Positions 16,089 through 26,191 of a stretch of 34,802 nucleotides of DNA are shown piece by piece. Under the pieces are notes generated by a model that did no database searches, was not told the DNA's origin, and saw only the letters and a program-made list of their open reading frames with translations. Numbering within the stretch: the first letter of the stretch is position 1; each line of letters opens with the position of its first letter. The position numbers and the translations under genes are program-made. The DNA comes from Acidobacteria bacterium RIFCSPLOWO2_12_FULL_54_10 (GTDB lineage: Bacteria; Acidobacteriota; Terriglobia; 2-12-FULL-54-10). The DNA is taken from the NCBI GenBank assembly GCA_001767075.1, contig MEKX01000114.1, positions 1,289 to 36,090 of the forward strand, given 5' to 3'.

Positions 16089-16496
16089 ATGCAAATTCGC
16101 CTCAGTATGTTTTACCGAACACTCATTATATTTTCTCTCGGCATATTTTTAGCTGGTTGCAGCCAGAGTAGCAGCGATCCCAACGCGGCCATCCAAAAGG
16201 CGATTGAAGATCATTTGGCGAATCGATCCGATCTTTCCATCGGCAACATGGTGATGGAAATGAAAGATGTCCGCATCGACGGCGACCACGCTCAGGCCGA
16301 TGTGCTATTTCGCACCACATCCAATCCTCCCGCGCAGATGGCTTATACCTATCTCCTGCTCCAAACAGATGGCAAATGGGAAATTGAAACCGCACAGCCG
16401 AGCGGCGCCGATTCCTCTCATCCAACACCCGAGAATTCTGGCGTGGAGTCTGAAACTCTTCCCGAGGGGCAACCGCCGGCTCAGTCCCCTCATTGA
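16089..16496 (+). CDS. Small lipoprotein
   Basis: LIIFSLGIFLAGCSQSSSD lipobox (LAGC). Confidence 0.75.
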   Translation: MQIRLSMFYRTLIIFSLGIFLAGCSQSSSDPNAAIQKAIEDHLANRSDLSIGNMVMEMKDVRIDGDHAQADVLFRTTSNPPAQMAYTYLLLQTDGKWEIETAQPSGADSSHPTPENSGVESETLPEGQPPAQSPH

Positions 16497-16682
16497 TGCT
16501 GGGATATAGCTGACTATTTATCCCGTGTTATTTAGCAGCGCCAATTTATATCCTTTCCATTCTAGATACTCCGCTTTTACCAACCCTACCAAGCCGGTTA
16601 TCCGTATGTTAGTATGGGCTTTCGAACAGGAACCAGAATTACCTGCGCGGCAGGTATCATTTTTCTAGGGAGAGTTTCTTCC

Positions 16683-17525
16683 ATGGATGAAATAGAACCG
16701 GTACAGCCAGTCGAAGTCGATGAAGGAATGGGCGAGAAGCCCAAGCAGAGAACCTCCTACGAGCATATCCAGGTGGAGATTGTGGAAGGTGTTGCGCGGC
16801 TGACCATGAACCGGCCGCCTTATAATGTCCTGACCATCGCCATGATGGAAGAGATCGCCTACGCGATTGAACATTTGCGCGAGGAGCACCAGGTGCGGGC
16901 CATTCTGATGCAAGCGTCGCCGAGTTGCCAGGCTTTTTCCTACGGCGTGGCCGCAGAGGATTCCCGCCCCGACCGCGCTTTCCAGATGCTGGATGCTCTG
17001 CAAGCTGTATTTCGCAGCATGTTGGATATTTCCAAACCCGTGGTCACCGTCATCAACGGACCGGCGGTCGGCGGGGGCTGCGAATTGGCCGCGCTCGGCG
17101 ATATTCTCATCGCCACTCCCAAAGCTCGATTTGCCCAGCCGGAAATTCGGCTTGGAGTTTACCCGCCGGTCGCCTCCGTGATCCTGCCTCATATCATCGG
17201 CCACAAGCGCGCTATGGAAATGATTCTCACTGGCGAGCCATTAACCGCTCAAGACGCCCATCGGCTGGGTTTGGTAAGCCGTTTGGTTCCGGAAGAGAAA
17301 TTGGATGAAGAAGTTGCTAAACTTTTGACCAAAATCACGGATCAGAGCACTCCGGTATTGGAAATGGCCAAGAAAGTTCTTTATGACAGCATCGGGCTGC
17401 CCTTGGAAGCCGCCATGAAAAAATCCGTAGACCTTTATCTCAACCAATTGATGGATTTGAACGACGCCCAGGAAGGGCTTCGCGCGGCGGTCGAAAAAAG
17501 GAAACCCGTTTGGCAAAACAAATAG
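16683..17525 (+). CDS. Enoyl-CoA hydratase/isomerase family (possibly cyclohexa-1,5-diene-1-carbonyl-CoA hydratase-like)
   Basis: ARLTMNRPPYNVLTIAMMEEI, NGPAVGGGCELAALGDILIATPKARFAQPEIRLGVYPP. Confidence 0.85.
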   Translation: MDEIEPVQPVEVDEGMGEKPKQRTSYEHIQVEIVEGVARLTMNRPPYNVLTIAMMEEIAYAIEHLREEHQVRAILMQASPSCQAFSYGVAAEDSRPDRAFQMLDALQAVFRSMLDISKPVVTVINGPAVGGGCELAALGDILIATPKARFAQPEIRLGVYPPVASVILPHIIGHKRAMEMILTGEPLTAQDAHRLGLVSRLVPEEKLDEEVAKLLTKITDQSTPVLEMAKKVLYDSIGLPLEAAMKKSVDLYLNQLMDLNDAQEGLRAAVEKRKPVWQNK

Positions 17526-17575
17526 CTGGGCACTGCCTCGCGGCGCACCGCTGCCGCTGATCCTTGGGTTTTATT

Positions 17576-18121
17576 ATGGAACAAGTTTCTAACTCAGGCG
17601 GAAAGCAAGAACAGTCAGCGTCGTGGCCGCTGGTGGATTCTCGATTCCGCCGGTCTAGCGGGACCGAGCGCAGATTTCATCGCGCCGCTAGACTGCTCGT
17701 GAATGGCGCGTTTGTGGCCTTGATCGTGGTTGGAGTTTTGGGCGGGCTTTCCTGGATTCGGTCTCAACCGGCGGTTCGCGTCGTCCAGTCACAGTTGCAG
17801 GCGATCCATCAGGGCGAGCTGGTCAAAGCTTACGGATTTTTCTCCAACGAATACAAGGAGGAAACCAGCCTGCCCGTGTTTCGGCGCTGGGTCCGGCGCC
17901 AGCAACGGCTGACGCGCATCGACGGGGTCCAGTTCTGGAGCCGTTCCGTGTGGGGCGGAGTGGCTCTGCTCCGAGGGAGCTTTCAGGATGGATTCGGGCG
18001 AAGATACCCGGTCCGGTACCTCTTGATCCGGCAGGACGGCGAGTGGCGGGTTCATCAGTTTCAGCTTGCGCCTGACATTCCCAGGGTCGACACAGAGCCG
18101 GATTCGCTGCTGCGCATTTGA
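17576..18121 (+). CDS. Hypothetical single-pass membrane protein with DUF4864-like domain
   Basis: TM segment GAFVALIVVGVLGGLSWI, then VVQSQLQAIHQGELVKAYGFFSNEYK...DGEWRVHQFQL. Confidence 0.6.
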   Translation: MEQVSNSGGKQEQSASWPLVDSRFRRSSGTERRFHRAARLLVNGAFVALIVVGVLGGLSWIRSQPAVRVVQSQLQAIHQGELVKAYGFFSNEYKEETSLPVFRRWVRRQQRLTRIDGVQFWSRSVWGGVALLRGSFQDGFGRRYPVRYLLIRQDGEWRVHQFQLAPDIPRVDTEPDSLLRI

Positions 18122-18207
18122 CGAGCGCTCTCTGCCCTTTCTGCTAGCCGGTTACGATATACGCAAGTCCTGCATTAGGTTACGCGACTCGGAAGAGGGA
18201 GTATCCA

Positions 18208-18978
18208 TTGGGCCTCGTGGATGATTACGCCAAGCACAGGATCTTGGCGGTTCAGGATTTCACGCTTCTTTCCACCAGGACGCTTCAGAGCCTGTTCCGC
18301 TCCCCTCGCTATATCACCGACATCATCCAGCAAATGGACTTCATCGGCTTCGGCTCCCTGCCCATCGTCGTGTTGACCGGATTTTTCACCGGAGCGGTCC
18401 TCGCTTTGCAAATGGCAAAAACGCTTGCCACCTTTGGCGAGACGTCACTCACCGGGCAGCTTGTTATGCTCTCTCTGGTCCGCGAATTGGGCCCGGTTCT
18501 GACCTCCCTGATGGTTGCGGGCCGCAACAGTTCCGGCATGGCCTCCGAGCTGGGATCGATGGTGGTCAGCGAGCAGATTGAAGCCATGCGCGCTCTGGGC
18601 ACGGACCCGGTCAAAAAACTCGTCGCGCCGCGGCTGATTGCCACCGTCATCATGCTCCCCATGCTGACCGTCATTTCCGACTTCATCGGATTATTTGGCG
18701 GTTTTGCCACTTCGTTCTTTGTCATCCGCCTCAACCCTAATCAGTATTGGTACAGCGCTTATCAAGCGCTCGAATACGAAGACATTTTCCAGGGACTGCT
18801 GAAGCCTTTCGTCTTTGCCTTCATCGTAGCGCTGGTCGGCTGCTACTATGGCCTCCGCACGACGGGCGGAACTCAGGGGGTTGGCAAGTCCACTACGCAG
18901 GCGGTGGTGGCGGCTTCGGTGCTGATTCTCATCTGCGACTTTTTTATTACGAAACTGCTCTTGTGGATGTTGGGCTAG
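18208..18978 (+). CDS. mlaE: MlaE-type ABC transporter permease (TTG start)
   Basis: FTGAVLALQMAKTLATFGETSLTGQLVMLSLVRELGPVLTSLMVAGRNSSGMASELGSMVVSEQIEAMRALGTDP. Confidence 0.93.
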   Translation: MGLVDDYAKHRILAVQDFTLLSTRTLQSLFRSPRYITDIIQQMDFIGFGSLPIVVLTGFFTGAVLALQMAKTLATFGETSLTGQLVMLSLVRELGPVLTSLMVAGRNSSGMASELGSMVVSEQIEAMRALGTDPVKKLVAPRLIATVIMLPMLTVISDFIGLFGGFATSFFVIRLNPNQYWYSAYQALEYEDIFQGLLKPFVFAFIVALVGCYYGLRTTGGTQGVGKSTTQAVVAASVLILICDFFITKLLLWMLG

Positions 18979-18980
18979 GA

Positions 18981-19784
18981 ATGAACGTCGGGGCGCCGGA
19001 ACCAGTCATCCAGTTTGAAAACGTTACGCTGTCATTCGGTGACAAACCAGCGCTGGAAAATATTTCGTTCTCCCTGGACCGCGGGGAAACCATGATCCTG
19101 TTGGGAGCTACCGGTTCCGGCAAATCGGTTCTTTTGAAGCTGGCGATGGGACTGCTGGCCCCGGATTCGGGTAAAATTTTTGTCCTCGGCCAGGATATCT
19201 CCCATATGCGCGATCTGGATCTGTTCGCCGTGCGTCAGAAGATCGGCATGGTCTTTCAGGAAGGAGCCTTGTTTGATTCCCTGAAGGTCGGTGAAAACGT
19301 CGGTTACGTTTTTGAACGCATGCCCGAAGTGAACGCGGCGGAAGCGGAGCGAAGAGTTTTGGAAGCCCTGCGGTTTGTCGGGCTGGAGCACACGGTCGGC
19401 TTGTTTCCATCGGAGTTGTCCGGCGGAATGCGCCGCCGCGTTGCCATCGCCCGCGCCATCGTCGCGCAGCCGGAGCTTATGCTTTACGATTCCCCCACCG
19501 CCGGGCTGGACCCCATCACCGCCAAGCGCATTATGACGCTCATCGTCAAGCAACGCGATCTCCGTCAGGTCAGCTCTCTCCTGGTCACGCATCGCGTGCA
19601 GGACGCATGGAAGCTGGCCCTTTCTTATTACGATCCGCAGCAGGACAAGCTCGTGACCATGAGCCGTAACGGCGATTCCAAAACAAGTTTTCTCGTGCTT
19701 CGCGAGGGTGAAATCGCTTTTGTCGGCTCGCTTTCGGAACTGGCCGGTCATACGGATTCCTATGTTAAAAAATTTGTTACTTGA
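18981..19784 (+). CDS. mlaF: MlaF-type ABC transporter ATPase
   Basis: Walker A LGATGSGKS, signature LSGGMRRRVAIARAIVAQPELMLYDSPTAGLDP; start re-assigned to ATG 2 nt after the mlaE stop. Confidence 0.93.
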   Translation: MNVGAPEPVIQFENVTLSFGDKPALENISFSLDRGETMILLGATGSGKSVLLKLAMGLLAPDSGKIFVLGQDISHMRDLDLFAVRQKIGMVFQEGALFDSLKVGENVGYVFERMPEVNAAEAERRVLEALRFVGLEHTVGLFPSELSGGMRRRVAIARAIVAQPELMLYDSPTAGLDPITAKRIMTLIVKQRDLRQVSSLLVTHRVQDAWKLALSYYDPQQDKLVTMSRNGDSKTSFLVLREGEIAFVGSLSELAGHTDSYVKKFVT

Positions 19785-19840
19785 ATGCCTGACTCGCTTG
19801 ACTTTATCAACTCAAGGAAATTTCTCCCATCGGAGGCTGC

Positions 19841-20917
19841 ATGGCGTATAAAAAAAACGTTGCTTGGTCCCAGTTGAAGGTTGGCATGATTGCTATCACC
19901 AGCATCACGCTGTTTGCACTGACCATATTTCTCATCACGGGAGGGTCCAATTTCTTCGGTGAAACGATGCTCCTCCACAGCTTTTCGTCTGACGCAGGAG
20001 GATTGCGCGTGGGCGCTCCCGTGCGGCTGGCTGGCGTGGATGTCGGCATGGTTCGCCAGGTCTCGCTCTCTGGCCGCGAAGCTCAAGCCGAGGCCGTTGA
20101 AATTGTGTTCGAGGTGAATGCAAGTTATGCCGGGGATTTCCGGGAAGACTCTCGCGCCATCCTGGCAGCCGAAGGCCTGCTCGGCGAAAGATATATCAAT
20201 ATCAGCAAGGGTTCTCCGGCATCCCCTCAAATTCCTTCGGGCGGCACCGTGCTCTTCCGCGAAACCCCGGAATTCAGCGAGCTTGTCGGCGGCAGCCGCG
20301 ACCTGCTGGACAACCTGAACGTGCTGACCACGCGCTTGAACACCGTCGTGGAAAGCATTGAATCCGGCCAGGGCACGATTGGCAAGCTCATCACCGACGA
20401 CAGTTTGTACCAGCGCCTGAATACCGCAGTTAGCTCTGCTGAGTCACTGGTTTCCGACATCAGCGGCGGCACAGGCACGCTGGGACGCTTGGTTACATCT
20501 GACGAATTGTTTAATCGCGTTAACGACACAATGATGAAAGTCGACCGCACCGTTGCTCGCATTGACAGCGGCGAGGGCACGCTCGGCAAATTAATCAACG
20601 ATCCTGCTCTCTACCAGGAAGCGCAACAGCTCATGGCTCGCAGCTCCACGCTGGTGACCAACATCAACAGCGGCCAGGGCACGCTAGGCAAACTGGCCAC
20701 GGATGAGGAATTCTACAACCGCCTCAACAGCGCCGTCCGCAGCGTGGATAACGTGATGACCGGCATCAATAGCGGTGAGGGCACCATGGGCAAGCTCTTC
20801 AAGGATCAATCGCTCTACAACAATCTGAATTTAACTACTGGTGAGATGAAAGAATTGATGGGCGACTTCCGCCGCAATCCCAAAAAGTTCCTAACCATTC
20901 AACTGAAAATTTTCTGA
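19841..20917 (+). CDS. mlaD: MlaD/MCE-family substrate-binding protein with five 34-aa C-terminal repeats
   Basis: MIAITSITLFALTIFLITGG TM; LRVGAPVRLAGVDVGMVRQVSL MCE motif; GxGTxGKL repeats at 20366, 20468, 20570, 20672, 20774. Confidence 0.92.
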   Translation: MAYKKNVAWSQLKVGMIAITSITLFALTIFLITGGSNFFGETMLLHSFSSDAGGLRVGAPVRLAGVDVGMVRQVSLSGREAQAEAVEIVFEVNASYAGDFREDSRAILAAEGLLGERYINISKGSPASPQIPSGGTVLFRETPEFSELVGGSRDLLDNLNVLTTRLNTVVESIESGQGTIGKLITDDSLYQRLNTAVSSAESLVSDISGGTGTLGRLVTSDELFNRVNDTMMKVDRTVARIDSGEGTLGKLINDPALYQEAQQLMARSSTLVTNINSGQGTLGKLATDEEFYNRLNSAVRSVDNVMTGINSGEGTMGKLFKDQSLYNNLNLTTGEMKELMGDFRRNPKKFLTIQLKIF

Positions 20918-20939
20918 GATTGATTAATTACCGTCAAAA

Positions 20940-20970
20940 AAAAGGCAGCAGATACTATCTGCTGCCTTTT
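20940..20970. terminator. Bidirectional rho-independent terminator
   Basis: AAAAGGCAGCAGATACTATCTGCTGCCTTTT hairpin between convergent mlaD (+) and subtilase (-). Confidence 0.85.
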
Positions 20971-20993
20971 GCAATTTAACCTTTCGTAAATTG

Positions 20994-22385
20994 TTACGGT
21001 GCCTGTACTATTCCTTCGCGCTCGCCATCATAGCTATATCCGGAAGCCGGAGAATCAATTGGCGCAGTGCCGTCGAGGTCCGCATTGTTCCGAATCGAAG
21101 TCCGTATGTTTTCTACTCCGCTTAATCCCTCTTTTTGGATTTTCCGTGCCACTACACCGGCCACGTGCGGCGCCGCCATGCTCGTGCCGGACATGCGCGT
21201 CGTGCCGCCGCCGCGCTTCAGCGAAAGGATTCCCACCGAATTAATGAAGCAGGCCTTGCTGATGTTTTCCTTCTCGTTGCCGGGAGCTGAGATGGTCACT
21301 CCCATGTCTCCTGTGAACGCTCCGTCCGTCGTAAAGTAGGACGCGGTATCCGCTTTTATCGTCTTTGTGTAGGCTCTGCATCCAGCATTACTTCCATCCA
21401 CCGCCGTTGTGCTGGCCACTGCAAAAACTTCCGGGTACGTCGCGGGCACGTTATCCGTTACTTCCAGGCTGGAATCGTTGCCCGCCGAAACCACCACGAC
21501 GATACCGGCATCGTAAAGCGCATCTACGGCGCCACGCAGCGCGCCGTTATCTCCCAATGTTCCTTCCCTGCCCAGACTCATGTTGACCACTCGAATATTG
21601 GGAGTCACGGAAGTGGCATGGACTGCCACCCACTGCAATCCATTGATGACATCATCATCCGTGCCGCTGCCCTGCGCATTGAGCACCTTCACGCAAAATA
21701 GTTTGGCCCCTGGAGCCACGCCTGCCACATCCACTCCGTTCTTCTGTGCGGCAACGATTCCCGAAACGTGTGTGCCATGCCCCTGGTCATCCAGACAGGA
21801 ACTGCCATGCGCAGTAAAAGATTCCGCATTATTTGTTGGACTTCCATAAACCGACAAATCACGGTGATTGAAGTCAATCCCTGTATCTACAATCGCCACA
21901 CCGATGCCTGCTCCGTCCGTCGCAGATGGATCGGCACCACCCGCAATCACCCGTTTCACTCCCGGCTGTACTTCTGATGTTGTTGTTCCGCCCCCACCAC
22001 CCGTGCCGGGCTTGGCATTGATATTTTCACCATCCCTGCCCGCCGCGCTCTGGAAAGCGTGGACTTCTCGGTTGGGAATTATTTCCAGTATCGAAGTATC
22101 CCGCTGCAAAGCAGCATACACATTCGCATTGGGCACCACCGCCGACACGGCATCGACTATCGAATAATTTGACCGCAATTCAGCTCCGGCGCGCCGCACT
22201 GCGGCTGCCCGCTGCGCTTGCGATGTTCCCGCTCGGAACGTAATGATGTAGTTCGCTGGCCCGCGATTTTCCCCTGCGGATGGCCCCTGCGCCATCGCCT
22301 GCTGCATGGTGATGCTTCCCAAAACCAGAACCATAACTGCCATGCCGTGGGAAATTCCCTGGATTGCCATTCGTTGGCTGGACAT
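20994..22385 (-). CDS. Subtilisin-like S8 serine protease, secreted, with I9-like propeptide
   Basis: VAIVDTGIDFNHRDL, GHGTHVSGIVAA, GTSMAAPHVAGVVA catalytic triad; propeptide YIITFRAGTSQAQRAAAVRRAGAE. Confidence 0.93.
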   Translation of the reverse strand: MSSQRMAIQGISHGMAVMVLVLGSITMQQAMAQGPSAGENRGPANYIITFRAGTSQAQRAAAVRRAGAELRSNYSIVDAVSAVVPNANVYAALQRDTSILEIIPNREVHAFQSAAGRDGENINAKPGTGGGGGTTTSEVQPGVKRVIAGGADPSATDGAGIGVAIVDTGIDFNHRDLSVYGSPTNNAESFTAHGSSCLDDQGHGTHVSGIVAAQKNGVDVAGVAPGAKLFCVKVLNAQGSGTDDDVINGLQWVAVHATSVTPNIRVVNMSLGREGTLGDNGALRGAVDALYDAGIVVVVSAGNDSSLEVTDNVPATYPEVFAVASTTAVDGSNAGCRAYTKTIKADTASYFTTDGAFTGDMGVTISAPGNEKENISKACFINSVGILSLKRGGGTTRMSGTSMAAPHVAGVVARKIQKEGLSGVENIRTSIRNNADLDGTAPIDSPASGYSYDGEREGIVQAP

Positions 22386-22598
22386 TGCTGAACTCTCCTT
22401 GTTGGTTATTGAGCGATTGCTGATCCGATGAAAACCGCCTTGCTGCCGCCGGAATTCGCACGCTTCAATATTTCATATCGGGGGGATATCCAAAATCATA
22501 ATACATTACCGGCCCTCTGGCCATATTTATTTACTCGTTGCGGAAAGTAACAGAAATGGGCCTCCTGCTTTCCTGCCGAAACCATTGCCGTTCCTGCA

Positions 22599-23144
22599 TT
22601 ACCGTGCTGGCTGCCGCTGTTGCATAGCTGCTGTTCGAGGGGGAGTAATGCCGTTCAGCCGTATATACGTTACCAGGTTGCCATAATGTTCGTGATTGTC
22701 CTTCATGTTGGCGATGACGATGCCCATCCGTAGCGTCTGCTGCCCGCGGAAACCGGCTACGGTTTCTGTGGCTTTCTGGTCGTTCAGTCCGGCCAAAACT
22801 TTCACGCCATAGGCATAGCTTTCTTCCAATGCCTTCATGATTTCCGCCCGGCTTTTCAGGCTCTCCGGGTTCGGCGCTCCGCTGGCTTTCTCTCCTGCCA
22901 CCAAGCCCATGAACATGAAGTTCTCGCCCACCAGATGCTGCAACTGCTCGCGGAAGCTGCGCACTTCCGGTGTCGGCTTGTAGTCGTACTTGCCCTCCGG
23001 AATGGCCTCTGCCAATGTGATAATTTGATTCCGCGAAGCTTCCCACTGCCTGCGCAGCTCATCGGATATGGGGTCTGCCGCCTGCATCTTCTGCGCCGCA
23101 AGCAGTCCAACTATGGCCAACAACAATAATCTGACTTTCCTCAT
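22599..23144 (-). CDS. DinB-like secreted protein
   Basis: MRKVRLLLLAIVGLLAAQKMQAADPISDELRRQWEASRNQIITLAEAIPEGKYDYKPTPEVRSFREQLQHLVGENFMF... Confidence 0.75.
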   Translation of the reverse strand: MRKVRLLLLAIVGLLAAQKMQAADPISDELRRQWEASRNQIITLAEAIPEGKYDYKPTPEVRSFREQLQHLVGENFMFMGLVAGEKASGAPNPESLKSRAEIMKALEESYAYGVKVLAGLNDQKATETVAGFRGQQTLRMGIVIANMKDNHEHYGNLVTYIRLNGITPPRTAAMQQRQPAR

Positions 23145-23317
23145 CATATCCTCCTCTGGAGTAAACACCGGTTAACGATGCAAGCACCGCCCCAATCGTT
23201 CTGATCCATTATATCTTAGCCCTGCCAGCCTATGCTTGGTTTCTGTATGGATGCCATTGCTCGCTCAAGCGATGCCTCCATTGCTAACTGGATTATCGCT
23301 ATGGGGCAATGATCCCT

Positions 23318-23680
23318 TTATAAATTTTTCATCCGGTTCTTGATCTTTTTCGCCAGGCTCTCGATTTCCTCTGCTTTTCGGATCACCGTTATTGAGAGCG
23401 TATCCTCGCTGGCTTTCCCGACCTCTTCTTTCAGCTCCGTCGCCAGTTGCACCAGCCGCTCTGCTTCTTTGCCCAGTTCCTCAAAGCTGGCTTTCAGCAT
23501 CCGTTTCCGCAGGTCTTTCTGTATCGGCGAGGATGGCTCCTCGGTTTGCGTTTGAGGACCTTGCTGTTGTGATCGCGGATACTGCGCAAGGGTAGGGTTC
23601 GCCATCCATCCCAACAATAATGAAACGAATACGATCCATGTCCGCCGGCGGGTCCTGTTCATATCCCCTCCAATCCCCAT
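23318..23680 (-). CDS. Hypothetical secreted helical protein
   Basis: WIVFVSLLLGWMANPTLAQ signal; charged helical C-terminus. Confidence 0.6.
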   Translation of the reverse strand: MGIGGDMNRTRRRTWIVFVSLLLGWMANPTLAQYPRSQQQGPQTQTEEPSSPIQKDLRKRMLKASFEELGKEAERLVQLATELKEEVGKASEDTLSITVIRKAEEIESLAKKIKNRMKNL

Positions 23681-23797
23681 TGTTTACCGCCAGCATACCA
23701 GAAACCTCCCTGCCGATTTTATATAAATTCCGCCAGTGCACAATTTGGGCATTGCACCCTGCGCCAGCCGCCAGTGTCGCGTTGAGCGAACTTCCAC

Positions 23798-24475
23798 CTA
23801 AAGCAGCGGGCGGATGCGTGCGATCAGTTCAACTAGCCGGAAAGGCGTCTGCGAATGCGTGCTGGAGACCGCGCACCAGCCGTCGCGGAACCGCACAAAC
23901 ATCGCGCCGCAGTCGCCGAAGCCCTGCACGACACCCAGTGTGCTGGAATCCACCAGATCATAAAGGTTCGCGCCGGGCGGTCCCATGGCCGCGAGAAGAT
24001 TGGTGTCTTTCAACGCCAGCGGAATCTCCAGGCGCTGGAGGTCGTCGGGCTGCGCGTCCCACGGACCGGTGGCCAGTGCGGCCAGCATTTTTGTGGCGAG
24101 CCCTGGGGCGATCGACGAGGGCTTCACGGTCAGCAGCAGGCCCGCCGACGACGGCTGCTTCAACGGAAATAGCACCTCTTCTTCCACCAGCGCCTCATCT
24201 CTGGAATCCCCGTGCCGCGCCTTCACGTAGAAGTACACCGCGGGCTCGCCGGGCAGCCGTTTCGGATGGCGCACTTCGTAGCGAAATTCGCGGTTCTGCT
24301 CCATCCGCATGACCGTCTCCTCCAGCCAGACCTTCTGCTCCGGACAGGGCTGGAAGCCGAGCTGCTGCAATTCAGCCTTCTGCGCTTGATTCCTGCCGTG
24401 CTGCGCCACCAAGCTCCAGATCAGCAGGGCCAGCGCCACCGCTCCAATCAATATGAGGGGCCAATATTCGGACAC
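23798..24475 (-). CDS. Hypothetical membrane-anchored protein
   Basis: N-terminal TM WPLILIGAVALALLIWSLVAQ; long coherent ORF. Confidence 0.6.
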   Translation of the reverse strand: MSEYWPLILIGAVALALLIWSLVAQHGRNQAQKAELQQLGFQPCPEQKVWLEETVMRMEQNREFRYEVRHPKRLPGEPAVYFYVKARHGDSRDEALVEEEVLFPLKQPSSAGLLLTVKPSSIAPGLATKMLAALATGPWDAQPDDLQRLEIPLALKDTNLLAAMGPPGANLYDLVDSSTLGVVQGFGDCGAMFVRFRDGWCAVSSTHSQTPFRLVELIARIRPLL

Positions 24476-24635
24476 GCTCAGCCTCCTTCATCAGAGCGAA
24501 ATCATTGCCTAGATCAGTTCAGGGGACAATACAAAGGGGGAAGATGGAGCGGGCAGACTTACGCTGTTCCGAATTACATCTACATTTTTGAAATTCACAA
24601 GTTCACTCAAACCATTACAACTAATTTTCGCCCTG

Positions 24636-25376
24636 CTATTCGCGAAAATAGAACTGCAGTTTCAATCCACCAATCTGAATCAGATCGCCTTCGTTCAGCT
24701 TCCGCACCGCCGTCAAAACTTCTGAATTGACTTTGGTCGCTCCGGCTTTGTCGGATGGCGCAATCTCGTAGTACGTATCGCGGCGGTTGATGATGGAAGC
24801 AACTTTCGGCGCGAACCAGCCCTTCAGCTTTACCGTCGCCATCGAATCTTTTCCGATCACGCACAGCTTGCTGGTCAGTATATACTCGCGCTGCTCGCTC
24901 TTGCCGTCCAGCACGATCAGGCACCCCACCTTCTCTTTCGCAGCCGGCGAACTGCCCTCGGTCGCAATCGATGTCGCCTTCGCCAGCATCTCCCGGCGCT
25001 GCTTCGTATCCAGCACCACGGTTTCATCCCCGCCTAGCTGAATTTTTTGTGTTTTATCCACCGGGGGCGCTGAAATGTCCGTTATTGCGCCTTCTTCGAC
25101 ATAGGCCAGCGTATGTTTCCCTATCAATATCTCATCACCGCTTTTTAAGGCGCTTCTGCGGACTCTCTGCTCGTTCAGAAACGTTCCATTCAGGCTGTTC
25201 ATATCCTCGACGACAAAGTGATCTTCTTCGAGGATTAATTTGGCGTGATGCCCGGATACGCCCAGGTTGTCGATCACGATGTCATTCGTGCTGGCTCTCC
25301 CGATGGTCACCGAACCTTTTTGCAATGGATATTCCTTCAGCACCGATCCTTCGAATTTGAGGACTAGTTTCGCCAT
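24636..25376 (-). CDS. FHA-domain protein
   Basis: GSVTIGRASTNDIVIDNLGVSGHHAKLILEEDHFVVEDMNSLNGTFLNEQRV. Confidence 0.92.
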   Translation of the reverse strand: MAKLVLKFEGSVLKEYPLQKGSVTIGRASTNDIVIDNLGVSGHHAKLILEEDHFVVEDMNSLNGTFLNEQRVRRSALKSGDEILIGKHTLAYVEEGAITDISAPPVDKTQKIQLGGDETVVLDTKQRREMLAKATSIATEGSSPAAKEKVGCLIVLDGKSEQREYILTSKLCVIGKDSMATVKLKGWFAPKVASIINRRDTYYEIAPSDKAGATKVNSEVLTAVRKLNEGDLIQIGGLKLQFYFRE

Positions 25377-26191
25377 TTTCCATCCCCTCTTTTGAAAATT
25401 CCGGTCAGCTTATACAGCCAGCCGGTCTTCGAGGGAAGCAACCGGACCACAATCACCGTGACGTTGTCTTCTCCCCCGTTTTCATTGGCAGCCTCCACCA
25501 GTTGGTTTGCCGCCAGTTGCGGATCCTTCCAGGAAGTTAGAATCCGCGCAATTTCTTCATCGGATACCATCCGCGTGAGCCCATCGGAACAAAGCAGGAT
25601 CGTATCCTCCGCTTGCAGCCATACTTCATCCAAATCCACTTCGACGAAGGGCTCAGCGCCTAGCGCGCGCAGGATCACATTCCCAATCTCCGAGTTTTCC
25701 GCTTCTTCCTTGCTCAGCATTCCTAGCCGCACCTGCTCCATCACCAACGAATGGTCGTTCGTCAGTTGCTTCAATTCCTCCTGCCGCAGATGATATACCC
25801 GGCTATCGCCCACATGAGCCAGGCTCATGACATTGTCGGCTATTTGCACAGCCACCACCGTTGATCCCATCCCAGTCAATGTCATGTCATTGTTGCCTGC
25901 CTCAAAGACAGCGGCATTGGACATTCGCACTCCGTCCGCCAGCCGCGCCGTGACTTGAGAATAAACGCTGCCGGTATTCTCATCTGTTCCACGCTCTTCG
26001 TTGTGATCCATGTCTCGGCAGTGCTTTAATAGTATATCCGCACCCATCTTGCTGGCTACTTCTCCTGCCGCCTGCCCGCCCATGCCGTCGCACACAATGA
26101 ATAAATTCAGCCCGGGGTCCACGGCACAATAGTCCTCGTTATTTTCCCGCACTTTCCCAGGATTCGATTTTGAACCATATGCAATTTTCAA
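25364..26191 (-). CDS. PP2C-family serine/threonine phosphatase
   Basis: NPGKVRENNEDYCAVDPGLNLFIVCDGMGGQAAGEVAS, SLAHVGDSRVYHLR, LLCSDGLTRMVSDEEI, NGGEDNVTVIVVRL; 13-nt overlap with the FHA gene. Confidence 0.93.
   Translation of the reverse strand: MKIAYGSKSNPGKVRENNEDYCAVDPGLNLFIVCDGMGGQAAGEVASKMGADILLKHCRDMDHNEERGTDENTGSVYSQVTARLADGVRMSNAAVFEAGNNDMTLTGMGSTVVAVQIADNVMSLAHVGDSRVYHLRQEELKQLTNDHSLVMEQVRLGMLSKEEAENSEIGNVILRALGAEPFVEVDLDEVWLQAEDTILLCSDGLTRMVSDEEIARILTSWKDPQLAANQLVEAANENGGEDNVTVIVVRLLPSKTGWLYKLTGIFKRGDGKWRN

Noticed and set aside
19032-19751. 239-aa minus-strand ORF opposite mlaF
   Set aside because: Antisense to a clear ABC ATPase; no independent motif.
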